Assembly (NCBI RefSeq): GCF_029870595.1
Contig: NZ_JAPDIR010000017.1
Location: 39,767 to 103,766 of the forward strand
DNA from: Sphingomonas sp. CBMAI 2297
GTDB taxonomy: Bacteria > Pseudomonadota > Alphaproteobacteria > Sphingomonadales > Sphingomonadaceae
Length of the DNA: 64,000 nt
Reading direction: 5' to 3'
This document shows, one piece after another, positions 1 through 7,847 of the stretch. The notes under the pieces are model-generated. The model made no database searches, was not told the DNA's origin, and saw only the letters and a program-made list of their open reading frames with translations. Position numbers and translations under genes: made by a program. Positions within the stretch are counted from its first letter, which is position 1; the number at the start of each line of letters is the position of its first letter.

Positions 1-110
1 TCGAGGAGACGATCAAGCTCCACCAGCTTCGCATTCCGTCGGAATTCTGGCTGGCGCTTCGCGATGCCGGCCTGATCGCCGAAGCCGCGCCCGTTCCGGC
101 CGGCCGCTAG
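1..110 (+). CDS. aldo/keto reductase, C-terminal end (partial)
   Basis: Last 35 codons and stop of a gene that begins outside the window; the frame starting at base 3 is used. The tail reads IPSEFWLALRDAGLIAEAAP, which matches the conserved C-terminus of the aldo/keto reductase group containing L-fucose dehydrogenase and D-threo-aldose 1-dehydrogenase. These enzymes oxidise the free sugar to a lactone with NAD(P). The TAG stop directly abuts the ATG of the lactonase gene, so the two are co-transcribed. The family call rests on this short tail plus the matching downstream pathway genes. Confidence 0.7.
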   Translation, partial: EETIKLHQLRIPSEFWLALRDAGLIAEAAPVPAGR

Positions 111-935
111 ATGCGCATCGATTCCCACTTCCATCTCTGGCGGCCGGCGCGCGGGGACTATGGCTGGCTGACGCCGGCGGCCGGCATCCTCCACCGCGAC
201 TATGAGCCGGAGGACTTCGCGCCTCTCCTGGCGACGCACGGCATCGACGCCGCGATCCTCGTCCAGGCCGCCCCCAGCCTCGCGGAAACCGAGTTCCTGC
301 TCGCCCATGCCGGCCGGCATCCCTGGATCGCCGGGGTCGTCGGCTGGACCGACCTTGCGGCCGAAGACGCGCCGGCCCGCATCGCCGCGCTGGCGGGAAC
401 GCCGGGGCTGCTCGGTTTGCGCCCGATGCTGCAGGACCTGGACGATCCGGCATGGATATTGGGCGACGCGGTCCGCCCGGCGCTGCGCGCGATGGCGAGC
501 CATGGCCTCGTCTTCGACGCGCTCGTCCGCGCGGCGCAGCTGCCCGCGATCCGGGTGCTCGCGGCGCGCCATCCCGACCTCTCGATCGTGCTCGACCATT
601 TCGGCAAGCCGTGGATCGGCGACGCGCCCGGCGGCGAATGGATGGACGCGATCTCCGCCCTGGCCGACGCGCCCAATGTCACGGTCAAGCTCTCCGGGTT
701 GCTCACCGAAGCCCCGGCGGGGACCGATGCCGCCGCCCTCGCCCCCTATTTCGATCATGTGGCGAGCCGGTTCGGCGCCGGCCGGATATTGTGGGGGAGC
801 GATTGGCCGGTCCTGACCCTGGCCGGCAGCTATGCGGACTGGCTCGCCATCTCGGACGCGCTGCTCGCGCCCTTCGGCGGCGGCGCGCGCAAGGCCATTC
901 TCGGTGCCAATGCGGCACGCATCTATCGGATCTGA
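111..935 (+). CDS. amidohydrolase, probable L-fuconolactonase
   Basis: A 274-residue amidohydrolase-2 (COG3618) protein. The N-terminal MRIDSHFHLWRP carries the metal-binding HxH motif. The central LSIVLDHFGKP contains a conserved His, and WGSDWPV near residue 227 holds the catalytic Asp. These features and the length are typical of sugar lactonases that open fuconolactone or rhamnonolactone. The start is fixed by direct abutment to the preceding stop codon. The dehydrogenase tail lies upstream, and the SDR and FAH genes downstream give the order of the non-phosphorylated L-fucose pathway. The dehydratase step is not visible and probably lies upstream of the window. The exact sugar (L-fucose, L-rhamnose or D-arabinose) cannot be decided from sequence. 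Confidence 0.82.
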   Translation: MRIDSHFHLWRPARGDYGWLTPAAGILHRDYEPEDFAPLLATHGIDAAILVQAAPSLAETEFLLAHAGRHPWIAGVVGWTDLAAEDAPARIAALAGTPGLLGLRPMLQDLDDPAWILGDAVRPALRAMASHGLVFDALVRAAQLPAIRVLAARHPDLSIVLDHFGKPWIGDAPGGEWMDAISALADAPNVTVKLSGLLTEAPAGTDAAALAPYFDHVASRFGAGRILWGSDWPVLTLAGSYADWLAISDALLAPFGGGARKAILGANAARIYRI

Positions 936-946
936 CGGAGACAAGG

Positions 947-1684
947 ATGACGAAGCCCGGCCGGCTGGCAGGAAAGACCGCGCTCGTGACCGCGGCGGCG
1001 CAGGGCATCGGCCGGGCAACCGCCGAGCGCTTTGCCGCCGAAGGCGCCACGGTGTGGGCGACGGACGTGAATCTGGCGGGCCTGGCCGGCATCGCCGGCT
1101 GCGAGACGGCGCGGCTCGACGTGCGCGACGCGACCTCGATCGCCGAGGCGCTCGCGCGTGCCGGCCCGCTCGACATCCTGTTCAACTGCGCGGGCACGGT
1201 GCCGGGCGGAACGATCCTCGATTGCGCGCCGGACGACTGGGCGCTGGCCCATGACCTCAACCTGACGAGCATGTACCGGATCGTGCGCGCCGCATTGCCC
1301 GCGATGATCGCGCGGGGCGGCGGGAGCATCATCAACATGTCGTCGGTCGCCAGCTCGATCAAGGGCGTCCCCAATCGCTTCGCCTATGGCGTCACCAAGG
1401 CCGGAGTGATCGGCCTGACCAAGGCGGTCGCGGCGGACTTTGTCGGCCATGGCATACGCTGCAACGCGATCTGCCCGGGCACGATCGAGACCCCGTCCCT
1501 GCACGAGCGGTTGCGCGCGACGGGAGACTATGACGCGGCGCTGGCCGCGTTCGTGGCGCGCCAGCCCATGGCCAGGCTCGGCCTGGCTGCCGAAGTCGCC
1601 GCCCTGGCACTCTATCTCGCCTCGCCAGAAGCTGCATTCACGACGGGCCAGATTCATGTGATCGATGGGGGCTGGACCAACTGA
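947..1684 (+). CDS. SDR oxidoreductase, probable 2-keto-3-deoxy-L-fuconate dehydrogenase
   Basis: A 245-residue classical short-chain dehydrogenase. It has the cofactor motif TAAAQGIGRA (TGxxxGxG type, near residues 15-24), an NCAG motif, a catalytic Ser in SSVASS, and YGVTK with the catalytic Tyr and Lys. It ends with the typical DGGWTN tail. The ATG at 947 is preferred over upstream in-frame starts because it follows the lactonase stop by 11 bp, has AGACAAGG as a ribosome site, and gives the normal family length. Its place between a lactonase and an FAH-family hydrolase suggests oxidation of a 2-keto-3-deoxy sugar acid to the 2,4-diketo acid. Confidence 0.82.
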   Translation: MTKPGRLAGKTALVTAAAQGIGRATAERFAAEGATVWATDVNLAGLAGIAGCETARLDVRDATSIAEALARAGPLDILFNCAGTVPGGTILDCAPDDWALAHDLNLTSMYRIVRAALPAMIARGGGSIINMSSVASSIKGVPNRFAYGVTKAGVIGLTKAVAADFVGHGIRCNAICPGTIETPSLHERLRATGDYDAALAAFVARQPMARLGLAAEVAALALYLASPEAAFTTGQIHVIDGGWTN

Positions 1685-1709
1685 TCGAGCGTTCCAAGGA
1701 GCTTTGCGT

Positions 1710-2549
1710 ATGAAATTGCTGCGTTTCGGCCCGATCGGCCAGGAGAGGCCCGGCCTTCTCGATGCCGCGGGCGCCATCCGCGACCTGAGCGGCATCGTCA
1801 CCGACATCGATGGCGGCACGATCGCGCCCGAAAGCCTGGCGCGGCTGCGCGCGCTCGATCCGGCGAGCCTGCCCCGGGTCGAGGGCAATCCGCGGCTCGG
1901 CGCCTGTGTCGCGCGCCCGGGCAAGTTCGTCTGCATCGGGCTCAACTATGCCGATCATGCCGCCGAGACCGGCGCCGCCATTCCCGACGAGCCGATCGTG
2001 TTCATGAAGGCGACCAGCGCGCTCTCCGGGCCGAACGACCCGATCCTGAAGCCCAGGGGATCGACCAAGCTCGACTGGGAAGTCGAGCTGGCGTTCGTGG
2101 TCGGAAGCGAATGCCGCTATGTCGACGAGGCGGAGGCGACGGCGGCGATCGCCGGCTATTTCGTCTGCAACGACATCTCCGAGCGCGCCTTCCAGCTGCA
2201 ATCCTCGCAATGGGACAAGGGAAAGGGCTGTGACAGCTTCGGCCCGATCGGCCCCTGGCTGGTGACGCCGGACGAGATCGGCGACCTCGCCGACCTGCAC
2301 ATGTGGCTGGAAGTCAACGGAAAGCGATACCAGAACGGCTCGACTTCGACGATGATCTTCCGGCCGGCCTTCATCCTGTCCTATCTCAGCCGCTTCATGA
2401 GCCTGCAGCCGGGCGACGTCGTCACCACCGGCACGCCGCCGGGCGTCGGGCTGGGCCAGCAGCCCAATGTCTGGCTCAATCCGGGCGACAGGGTCTCGCT
2501 GGGGATTGCGGGCCTGGGCGAGCAGCATCAGCTGGTCGTCGACGCCTAG
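1710..2549 (+). CDS. FAH-family hydrolase, probable 2,4-diketo-3-deoxy-L-fuconate hydrolase
   Basis: A 279-residue fumarylacetoacetate hydrolase-family enzyme starting MKLLRFG. It has the family hallmarks GLNYADHA, PNDPI, the metal-ligand segment KLDWEVELAFV and the C-terminal TGTPPGVG. The ATG at 1710 follows a GGAG at 1698-1701 and gives the usual start. In oxidative L-fucose and L-rhamnose pathways this protein cleaves the diketo acid to pyruvate plus lactate, completing the route begun by the three preceding genes. A hairpin follows the stop codon. Confidence 0.82.
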   Translation: MKLLRFGPIGQERPGLLDAAGAIRDLSGIVTDIDGGTIAPESLARLRALDPASLPRVEGNPRLGACVARPGKFVCIGLNYADHAAETGAAIPDEPIVFMKATSALSGPNDPILKPRGSTKLDWEVELAFVVGSECRYVDEAEATAAIAGYFVCNDISERAFQLQSSQWDKGKGCDSFGPIGPWLVTPDEIGDLADLHMWLEVNGKRYQNGSTSTMIFRPAFILSYLSRFMSLQPGDVVTTGTPPGVGLGQQPNVWLNPGDRVSLGIAGLGEQHQLVVDA

Positions 2550-2568
2550 CCGGCGCGCGGGGGCGATT

Positions 2569-2604
2569 CCCGGGGTCACGGTCCGTCGGGGCCGTAACCC
2601 CGGG
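2569..2604. terminator. hairpin between convergent genes
   Basis: Imperfect inverted repeat: CCCGGGGT...ACGG on the left pairs with CCGT...ACCCCGGG on the right. It lies between the end of the FAH gene and the end of the oppositely oriented DMT transporter gene, the expected place for a bidirectional terminator. No strong T-run is present. Confidence 0.5.
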
Positions 2605-2622
2605 CCGCGGGCGTCGCGGCGG

Positions 2623-3483
2623 TCAGGCGAAGCGCTTGGCCCCCGCCACGCAGAGGATGACGATCACCGTCGACGCGATCATCGTCCACGCAACCGGCTC
2701 GCCGAGCAGCAGCGCCGCGAGCGACAGGCCGAAGAACGGTTGCAGGAGCTGGAGCTGGCCAACCCGCGCGATGCCGCCAAGCGCCAGGCCGCGATACCAG
2801 AACACGAAGCCCAGCATCATCGAGAATAGCGAGACATAGGCAAGGCCCGCCCAGGCGCGCCAGCCGATGACCGCGAAGCTGGCCGGCACCGTCGCAAGCG
2901 CGATCACCGCCATCACCGGCAGCGCGATGAGCAATGCCCAGCTGATGACCTGCCAGCCCCCGAGGCGACGCGAGAGCGCCGCGCCCTCGGCATAGCCGAG
3001 CCCGCACAACAGGATGGCGGCGACCATCAGCAGGTCGCCTGCCATCGAACCGCCACCGCCCTGGTAGAGCGCGAAGCCCGCGACCGTGGCGGCACCGATC
3101 GAGGAGAAGATCCAGAAGACGCGCCGGGGCCGCTCGCCGCCGCGCAGCACCCCGAAGATCGCGGTGGACAGGGGCAACAGGCCGACGAACACCACCGAAT
3201 GCGCCGCGGTAATGTGCTGGAGCGCGAACCCGGTCAGGAGCGGGAAGCCGACGACCACGCCGATCGCGACGATGGCGAGCGGCAGAAGGTCGCCGCGCCC
3301 GGGCAAGTCCTGGCGCAGCCCCAGCAGAAAGGCAGCGCCGAGCAGCGCCGCGATCACCGCGCGCCCGGAAGTCACGAACAACGGCGTCAGCTCGGCCACC
3401 GCCATGCGGGTCGCCGGCAGGGATCCGCTGAAGATGACGACCCCCAGGAGGCCGCTTCCCCAACCGGCGGTAGTTCTTTCCAT
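2623..3483 (-). CDS. EamA/DMT-family permease
   Basis: A 286-residue integral membrane protein with about ten hydrophobic segments arranged as two EamA repeats (for example SGRAVIAALLGAAFLLGL near residues 36-53 and WAGLAYVSLFSMMLGFVFWY in the second half). Drug/metabolite transporters of this type are usually exporters of amino acids or small metabolites. The ORF extends further upstream, but the start at 3483 (MERTTAGWG) leaves the normal family length and a separate promoter region. It is divergent from a MocR-type regulator about 120 bp away, a common pairing in which the regulator controls the exporter. The substrate is unknown. Confidence 0.8.
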   Translation of the reverse strand: MERTTAGWGSGLLGVVIFSGSLPATRMAVAELTPLFVTSGRAVIAALLGAAFLLGLRQDLPGRGDLLPLAIVAIGVVVGFPLLTGFALQHITAAHSVVFVGLLPLSTAIFGVLRGGERPRRVFWIFSSIGAATVAGFALYQGGGGSMAGDLLMVAAILLCGLGYAEGAALSRRLGGWQVISWALLIALPVMAVIALATVPASFAVIGWRAWAGLAYVSLFSMMLGFVFWYRGLALGGIARVGQLQLLQPFFGLSLAALLLGEPVAWTMIASTVIVILCVAGAKRFA

Positions 3484-3602
3484 CGCGCCTCGCTTTCGCG
3501 AGCGGGATAGGATGCCGCTTCTGGCCAAGACAGGAACAATCCAATACAATATCCGGAAACTGTATTGACGAACTCTCCCATACACATGCCTGGACCGAAC
3601 GA

Positions 3603-5006
3603 TTGAAGCAGCATCGACGCATCGGCACGCGCACCGAGGAGCTGATGGATGCGATCCGCGGCAGGATCGCCGGCCGCGCGCTCGCCACCGGCGACCGGCT
3701 GCCATCCGTGCGCGCATTCGCCGAGACCATGGGCGTATCGCCTTCCACCGTCGTCGAGGCCTATGACCGGCTGGCGGCCGAGGGAGTCATCCGGGCACGC
3801 CGCGGTTCGGGCTTCTATGTGACCGGCTCGAACATGCCGCCCTTGTCGGTGGGCGAGATCGGGCCGCGGCGCGACCGCGCGGTCGATCCATTCTGGGTAT
3901 CGCGCCAGTCGCTCGACGCCGACGCGACGATGGCGATGCCGGGGTGCGGCTGGCTTCCCGCCGACTGGATGCCGAACGCCGCGCTCCGGCGCGGGCTGCG
4001 CGAGCTCGCCCGCGCCGACGCGCCCATATTGTCCGACTATGGCGGCACGCGCGGATCGCTGAAGCTGCGCCGGTTCCTGCTTGGCCGCTTCGCGGACGAA
4101 GGCATCGCGGCCGGCCCGGATCAGCTGCTTCTGACCGGATCCGGCACCCAGGCGATCGACCTGATCTGCCGGTATCTGCTGCACCCCGGCGACACGGTGC
4201 TGATCGACGATCCCGGCTATTTCAATTTCCAGGCGCTGCTGCGCGCGCACCGGGCCGAGATCGTCGGCATCCCCTATACGCGCTCGGGCCCGGATGTCGC
4301 CGCGTTCGAAGCGGCGCTGCAGGCGCACCGGCCGCGGCTCTACATCACCAATTCGGCGCTCCACAATCCAACCGGCGCGAGCATGTCGCCCCAGACCGCG
4401 CATCGCTTGCTGCGCGTCGCGGCCGCCCATGGCCTGGTGATCGTGGAGGACGATATCCTCGCCGAGTTCGAACCCGCCCCCTCTCCCCGCCTCGCCATGC
4501 TGGACGGGCTCGATCGCGTCATCCGGATCGGCAGCTTCTCTAAGACGCTCTCCGCCTCCGCGCGCTGCGGCTATATCGCGGCGCGCGCCGACTGGATCGA
4601 GGGGCTGGTCGATCTCCAGGTGGCGACGAGCTTCGGCGGGCCCAGCCCGATGGCGACCGAACTGCTCGCCGATGTCCTGGCGGGCGGAAGCTATCGCAAG
4701 CATGTCGGCGAATTGCGACAGCGCCTTGCGCGTTCGCGCGACCGGGCGGCCCAGGGCCTGGCGAAGCTCGGCATCATACCCTGGACCATGCCGCGCGGCG
4801 GCTTCTATCTGTGGTGCCGCCTGCCCGAGGGGCTGGACTCCGCCGATATCGCCCGGCGCTGCATGGACGAGGGCGTGATCCTGGCCCCCGGCAACGTATT
4901 CAGCGTCTCGCAATCCGCGGCTCCGTTCGTCCGCTTCAATGTCGCGCAGATGGAAAGCGACCGGGTCTATGCGGCCTTGCGCCTGGCCATGTCGGGGCAG
5001 CGCTGA
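3603..5006 (+). CDS. MocR-family regulator (GntR HTH plus aminotransferase-like domain)
   Basis: A 467-residue protein. Residues 10-75 form a GntR winged helix (GDRLPSVRAFAETMGVSPST). The rest is a fold-type-I PLP aminotransferase domain with HNPTG, IVEDD and the PLP lysine in SFSKTLSA. MocR proteins sense PLP or amino compounds and often activate a divergent gene, here the DMT permease. The start is TTG at 3603, chosen because the next ATG (3645) would cut into the first HTH helix; no clear ribosome site is visible, so the start is uncertain. Confidence 0.83.
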   Translation: MKQHRRIGTRTEELMDAIRGRIAGRALATGDRLPSVRAFAETMGVSPSTVVEAYDRLAAEGVIRARRGSGFYVTGSNMPPLSVGEIGPRRDRAVDPFWVSRQSLDADATMAMPGCGWLPADWMPNAALRRGLRELARADAPILSDYGGTRGSLKLRRFLLGRFADEGIAAGPDQLLLTGSGTQAIDLICRYLLHPGDTVLIDDPGYFNFQALLRAHRAEIVGIPYTRSGPDVAAFEAALQAHRPRLYITNSALHNPTGASMSPQTAHRLLRVAAAHGLVIVEDDILAEFEPAPSPRLAMLDGLDRVIRIGSFSKTLSASARCGYIAARADWIEGLVDLQVATSFGGPSPMATELLADVLAGGSYRKHVGELRQRLARSRDRAAQGLAKLGIIPWTMPRGGFYLWCRLPEGLDSADIARRCMDEGVILAPGNVFSVSQSAAPFVRFNVAQMESDRVYAALRLAMSGQR

Positions 5007-5064
5007 GCCGGCGCCCCGCCCGCCGGGCCTTGGGGGGCGGCGCATTTCATCGTAGAGCGGCGAC

Positions 5065-6234
5065 GTGCCCGATAGTAATCCGAAGAAACTGGCGCTGATC
5101 GACGCGATTTATGCGAGCGCGCTCGATTCCGGGCGATGGATGGATTTCCTGGACCAGGTGACCCGGACCCTCTCGGGATTTTCGACCATCTATCGCTGGC
5201 AGCACGCGTCGCCGCACGACAACAAGCCCTTGTTCCACAATTTCGGCGATTTCGGACAAAGCTATATCGATCATTTCCAGAGCCGGAACGTCTGGGTAAC
5301 GGGCAGCAAGGCCACGGCACGAACCAGTGCGGTGCTCTCGTCGGAGCAGATCGTCCCGGTCGAGGAGTTGGAACGCACCGAATTCTATGCCGATTGGATG
5401 CGCCCGCAGAAGCTGAAGCACGGCATTTCCTGCCTGCTGCATGCGGGGCAGCAATGTTCCTATCACCTCGGGATCATCCGCGGGCCCGAATTCGGAGCCT
5501 TTGCGGAAGCGGAGCAGCAGCTTCTGTCCGATCTGCTGCCGCATATGGCGCGGAGCTTCGAACTGGGGCGAACGATGGAAGCCCTGCAACGCAATGTGCA
5601 CGCGCTGCACAGTGCCTTTGACGGGCTTGGCGTCGGCGTCCTGCTGGTCGATGCCCGGGCCAAGATACATTTCGCCAATCCGATCGCGGAGCGGATGCTG
5701 CGCGAGGAACCGGTGCTGCGCGCCGCCGGCGGCTGTTTCGGCGCAAGCCTTCCCGCGGCCAATGCACGGGTTCGCGCCGCGATCGCCGACGCGACCGGCG
5801 ATGCGCGGCGCAGCAGCGGACGGACCGGCGCCACCTTCGCCCTGGCGCGCCGGGACCGGCCGCCGCTGTCGCTGAACATCGCGCCGCTCGCCGAGCAGGA
5901 CCGGTGCATTTTCGGCGCCGGCCCCTTGGCGCTGGCGATCCTGTCCGACGGCGATCGGCCCGTTCGCCTCGACATCGCGGCGCTGCGCAGCTTCTTCGAC
6001 CTGACTCCGGCGGAGGCCAGGCTGGCGGCGGCCGTCGCCGGGGGGATCAGCCTGCTCGACCATGCGGCGGCGGCCGGCGTCGGGCTGGCGACGGTGAAGA
6101 CTCATCTGGCCGCGATCTTCCGCAAGACCGGCACCAACCGGCAGGCCGATCTGGTGCGGCTGATGGCGGCCTATCCGGGCCTGCAGCGGGCGGAGGCCGC
6201 ACGCGAATCCTCGCATCCTTCGAGCGACGCCTAG
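5065..6234 (+). CDS. LuxR-type HTH transcriptional regulator
   Basis: A 389-residue protein with a GTG start at 5065 (GAGCGG just upstream). The C-terminal ~65 residues form a LuxR/GerE helix-turn-helix: LTPAEARLAAAVAGG, then VGLATVKTHLAAIFRKTG. The N-terminal two thirds is a sensory region with a PAS-like segment near residue 200 (VGVLLVDARAKIHFANP). The layout is typical of sphingomonad LuxR regulators of unknown ligand. No autoinducer synthase is nearby and no target can be assigned from context. Confidence 0.75.
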   Translation: MPDSNPKKLALIDAIYASALDSGRWMDFLDQVTRTLSGFSTIYRWQHASPHDNKPLFHNFGDFGQSYIDHFQSRNVWVTGSKATARTSAVLSSEQIVPVEELERTEFYADWMRPQKLKHGISCLLHAGQQCSYHLGIIRGPEFGAFAEAEQQLLSDLLPHMARSFELGRTMEALQRNVHALHSAFDGLGVGVLLVDARAKIHFANPIAERMLREEPVLRAAGGCFGASLPAANARVRAAIADATGDARRSSGRTGATFALARRDRPPLSLNIAPLAEQDRCIFGAGPLALAILSDGDRPVRLDIAALRSFFDLTPAEARLAAAVAGGISLLDHAAAAGVGLATVKTHLAAIFRKTGTNRQADLVRLMAAYPGLQRAEAARESSHPSSDA

Positions 6235-6268
6235 GTTGAGAACCCAAGCAAGTATCTGATTTTCCAAC

Positions 6269-6355
6269 GTCACCCCGGCCTTGCGCCGGGATCCCGCTGC
6301 TTCCTGCGCTGTCGAGATAACGGGATCCCGGCTCCGGCCGCTCCTGCGGCCCCGG
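6269..6355. repeat. intergenic CACCCCGGCC-type repeat
   Basis: The segment begins GTCACCCCGGCC, contains a short hairpin CCCGGC-CTTGC-GCCGGG, and carries two copies of the palindrome CGGGATCCCG about 35 bp apart. Short elements beginning this way are widespread between genes in sphingomonads. Only one copy is visible here, so assignment to a family is from memory. Confidence 0.45.
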
Positions 6356-6427
6356 AAAGTCCGCGCGTCTCATCCGTTCGATGGAGGCGGCACGCGCGCA
6401 CCACTGCCTATGGAGCCGCCCGGTAGC

Positions 6428-6536
6428 GGCAACGGCGGTGGTGATGGCAATGATGACGGCAACGACGATGGGAGCAGTGACGGCCGTGATAGCGGCAATG
6501 GCGGCGACGATGATCATGGCGACGGCGATGGCGATC
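6428..6536. repeat. low-complexity GNN triplet tract
   Basis: About 110 bp in which nearly every third base is G (GGC, GAT, GAC, GGT, AAC triplets). One strand would encode an Asp/Gly/Asn-rich peptide, the other an Ile/Val/Ala-rich hydrophobic peptide. Neither frame has a convincing start or domain. It lies in the 338-bp gap between the LuxR gene and the tandem TetR gene, where I see no supported gene. Confidence 0.4.
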
Positions 6537-6572
6537 CGAATATCGTCGACGTTGGAGAAGTGACTGCGATAG

Positions 6573-7787
6573 ATGCGCGGCGTGCCCGTGAATCGATCCC
6601 CCCGCCCCCCCGGCCTGTCCGTCGATGCGATCATCGATGAGGCGCTCGACCGCATTGCCGCCGGCGGCCTCGCCGAATTGACGCTGCGGCCGCTGGCGAC
6701 CGGCCTTGGCGTCAGCGTGCCGGTGATCTCGACTCGCATGGGCAGCAAGGAGCAGCTGCTCGAGGGCGTGACGCAGGCGGCGCATGCCAGCGACCTGGCA
6801 TTTTTCGGAAGATGGCGCGCGCTCGCGGACGAACTGGGCAGCATGGATGCCGGCACCCGTGCGGGAATGGCGGAGCTGGCGCTGCGCGAATGGGTGACCC
6901 GGGAACGGCGCCAGGTCATCCTTCTGATCGAATTGGTCCATGATCGGGCATTGCGGCCCGATCGCCAGCCGGCGCTCGAGCATTGGCTCGACGATGCCGG
7001 GCGGTTCTGGGCCGAGCTCCTGTTCGGAGACGCCGCGCTGGCCGACCTGGCGCTCGGCTATGCGCTCGACGAGGCGGGCTTCTCGCTGGGTGCCGGCGAC
7101 AGCCCGAGATATGCGCTGCTCCGCTCGCTGTGCCTCCGGCGATTTGCCAATGGCATCTTCCCCCGGGACGATGCGGGCGATGGCGACAGGATCGCATCGC
7201 TGATCGGCCTGCTCGACCCGGCCGCGCCGCCCGCCGAGGAGGAAGCGGATGCGAAACGCCAGCGGATCGCGGCCAGCGCCGCCGACCTGATCGTCTCGCA
7301 GGGCATGGACAGCGTGACGCATCGCTCGGTCGCGCTCGCCGCCGGCGTGCCCGCGTCCACGGTAGTCTATCATTTCGGCGCGCGCCCGGCATTGGTGGCG
7401 GCCGGGCTCCACGCCGTCATCGCCCGCTTCCACGGCCGCCGGAGCGATATTCGCGCCGACCATGGCGGCGGGCCGCCGAACGACACCAGCATCCGGGACC
7501 TGATCAAGGCGACCTCGATGATCGCGCTTGCCAGCGTCCGCGAGCCCAGCCTGTTGCCCCATGCGCTCGACATGCGGCGCCGGCGCGGCGAGAATTGGCG
7601 CGCAAGCGATCTGGCGCCCATGGGTATCGGCATCGGCGCGGGCTTCGATCGCGCGGCCGCGCAGGTGCTGTCGATCGCCGTCTTCGGCATGGGAATGATC
7701 GGCATGGCGCGCAAGGTGCCCGATCGCGTGCACTATATGCGCGCCTTCGCCGCCTTCGAAGCCTGGCGAACCCGATCGCTGCGCTGA
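6573..7787 (+). CDS. tandem TetR-family regulator (two HTH domains in one chain)
   Basis: A 404-residue protein with two TetR N-terminal helix-turn-helix modules. The first is around residues 17-65 (LRPLATGLGVSVPVISTRMG) and the second around 228-277 (HRSVALAAGVPASTVVYHFG). Each is followed by an all-helical ligand-binding-like region. Ordinary TetR proteins are about 200 residues with one HTH and act as dimers, so this looks like a fused pseudo-dimer. The first HTH is less canonical (STRMG instead of YYHFG). It lies 60 bp upstream of an MFS carrier and a TonB receptor on the same strand and may regulate them. The ATG at 6573 is used; a GTG at 6588 is also possible. Confidence 0.75.
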   Translation: MRGVPVNRSPRPPGLSVDAIIDEALDRIAAGGLAELTLRPLATGLGVSVPVISTRMGSKEQLLEGVTQAAHASDLAFFGRWRALADELGSMDAGTRAGMAELALREWVTRERRQVILLIELVHDRALRPDRQPALEHWLDDAGRFWAELLFGDAALADLALGYALDEAGFSLGAGDSPRYALLRSLCLRRFANGIFPRDDAGDGDRIASLIGLLDPAAPPAEEEADAKRQRIAASAADLIVSQGMDSVTHRSVALAAGVPASTVVYHFGARPALVAAGLHAVIARFHGRRSDIRADHGGGPPNDTSIRDLIKATSMIALASVREPSLLPHALDMRRRRGENWRASDLAPMGIGIGAGFDRAAAQVLSIAVFGMGMIGMARKVPDRVHYMRAFAAFEAWRTRSLR

Positions 7788-7847
7788 ACGCGCGGAGTCA
7801 TCGAAACGGCACAACCCGCTGATAGGCGCCCGGGCGGAGTGTGCGGG

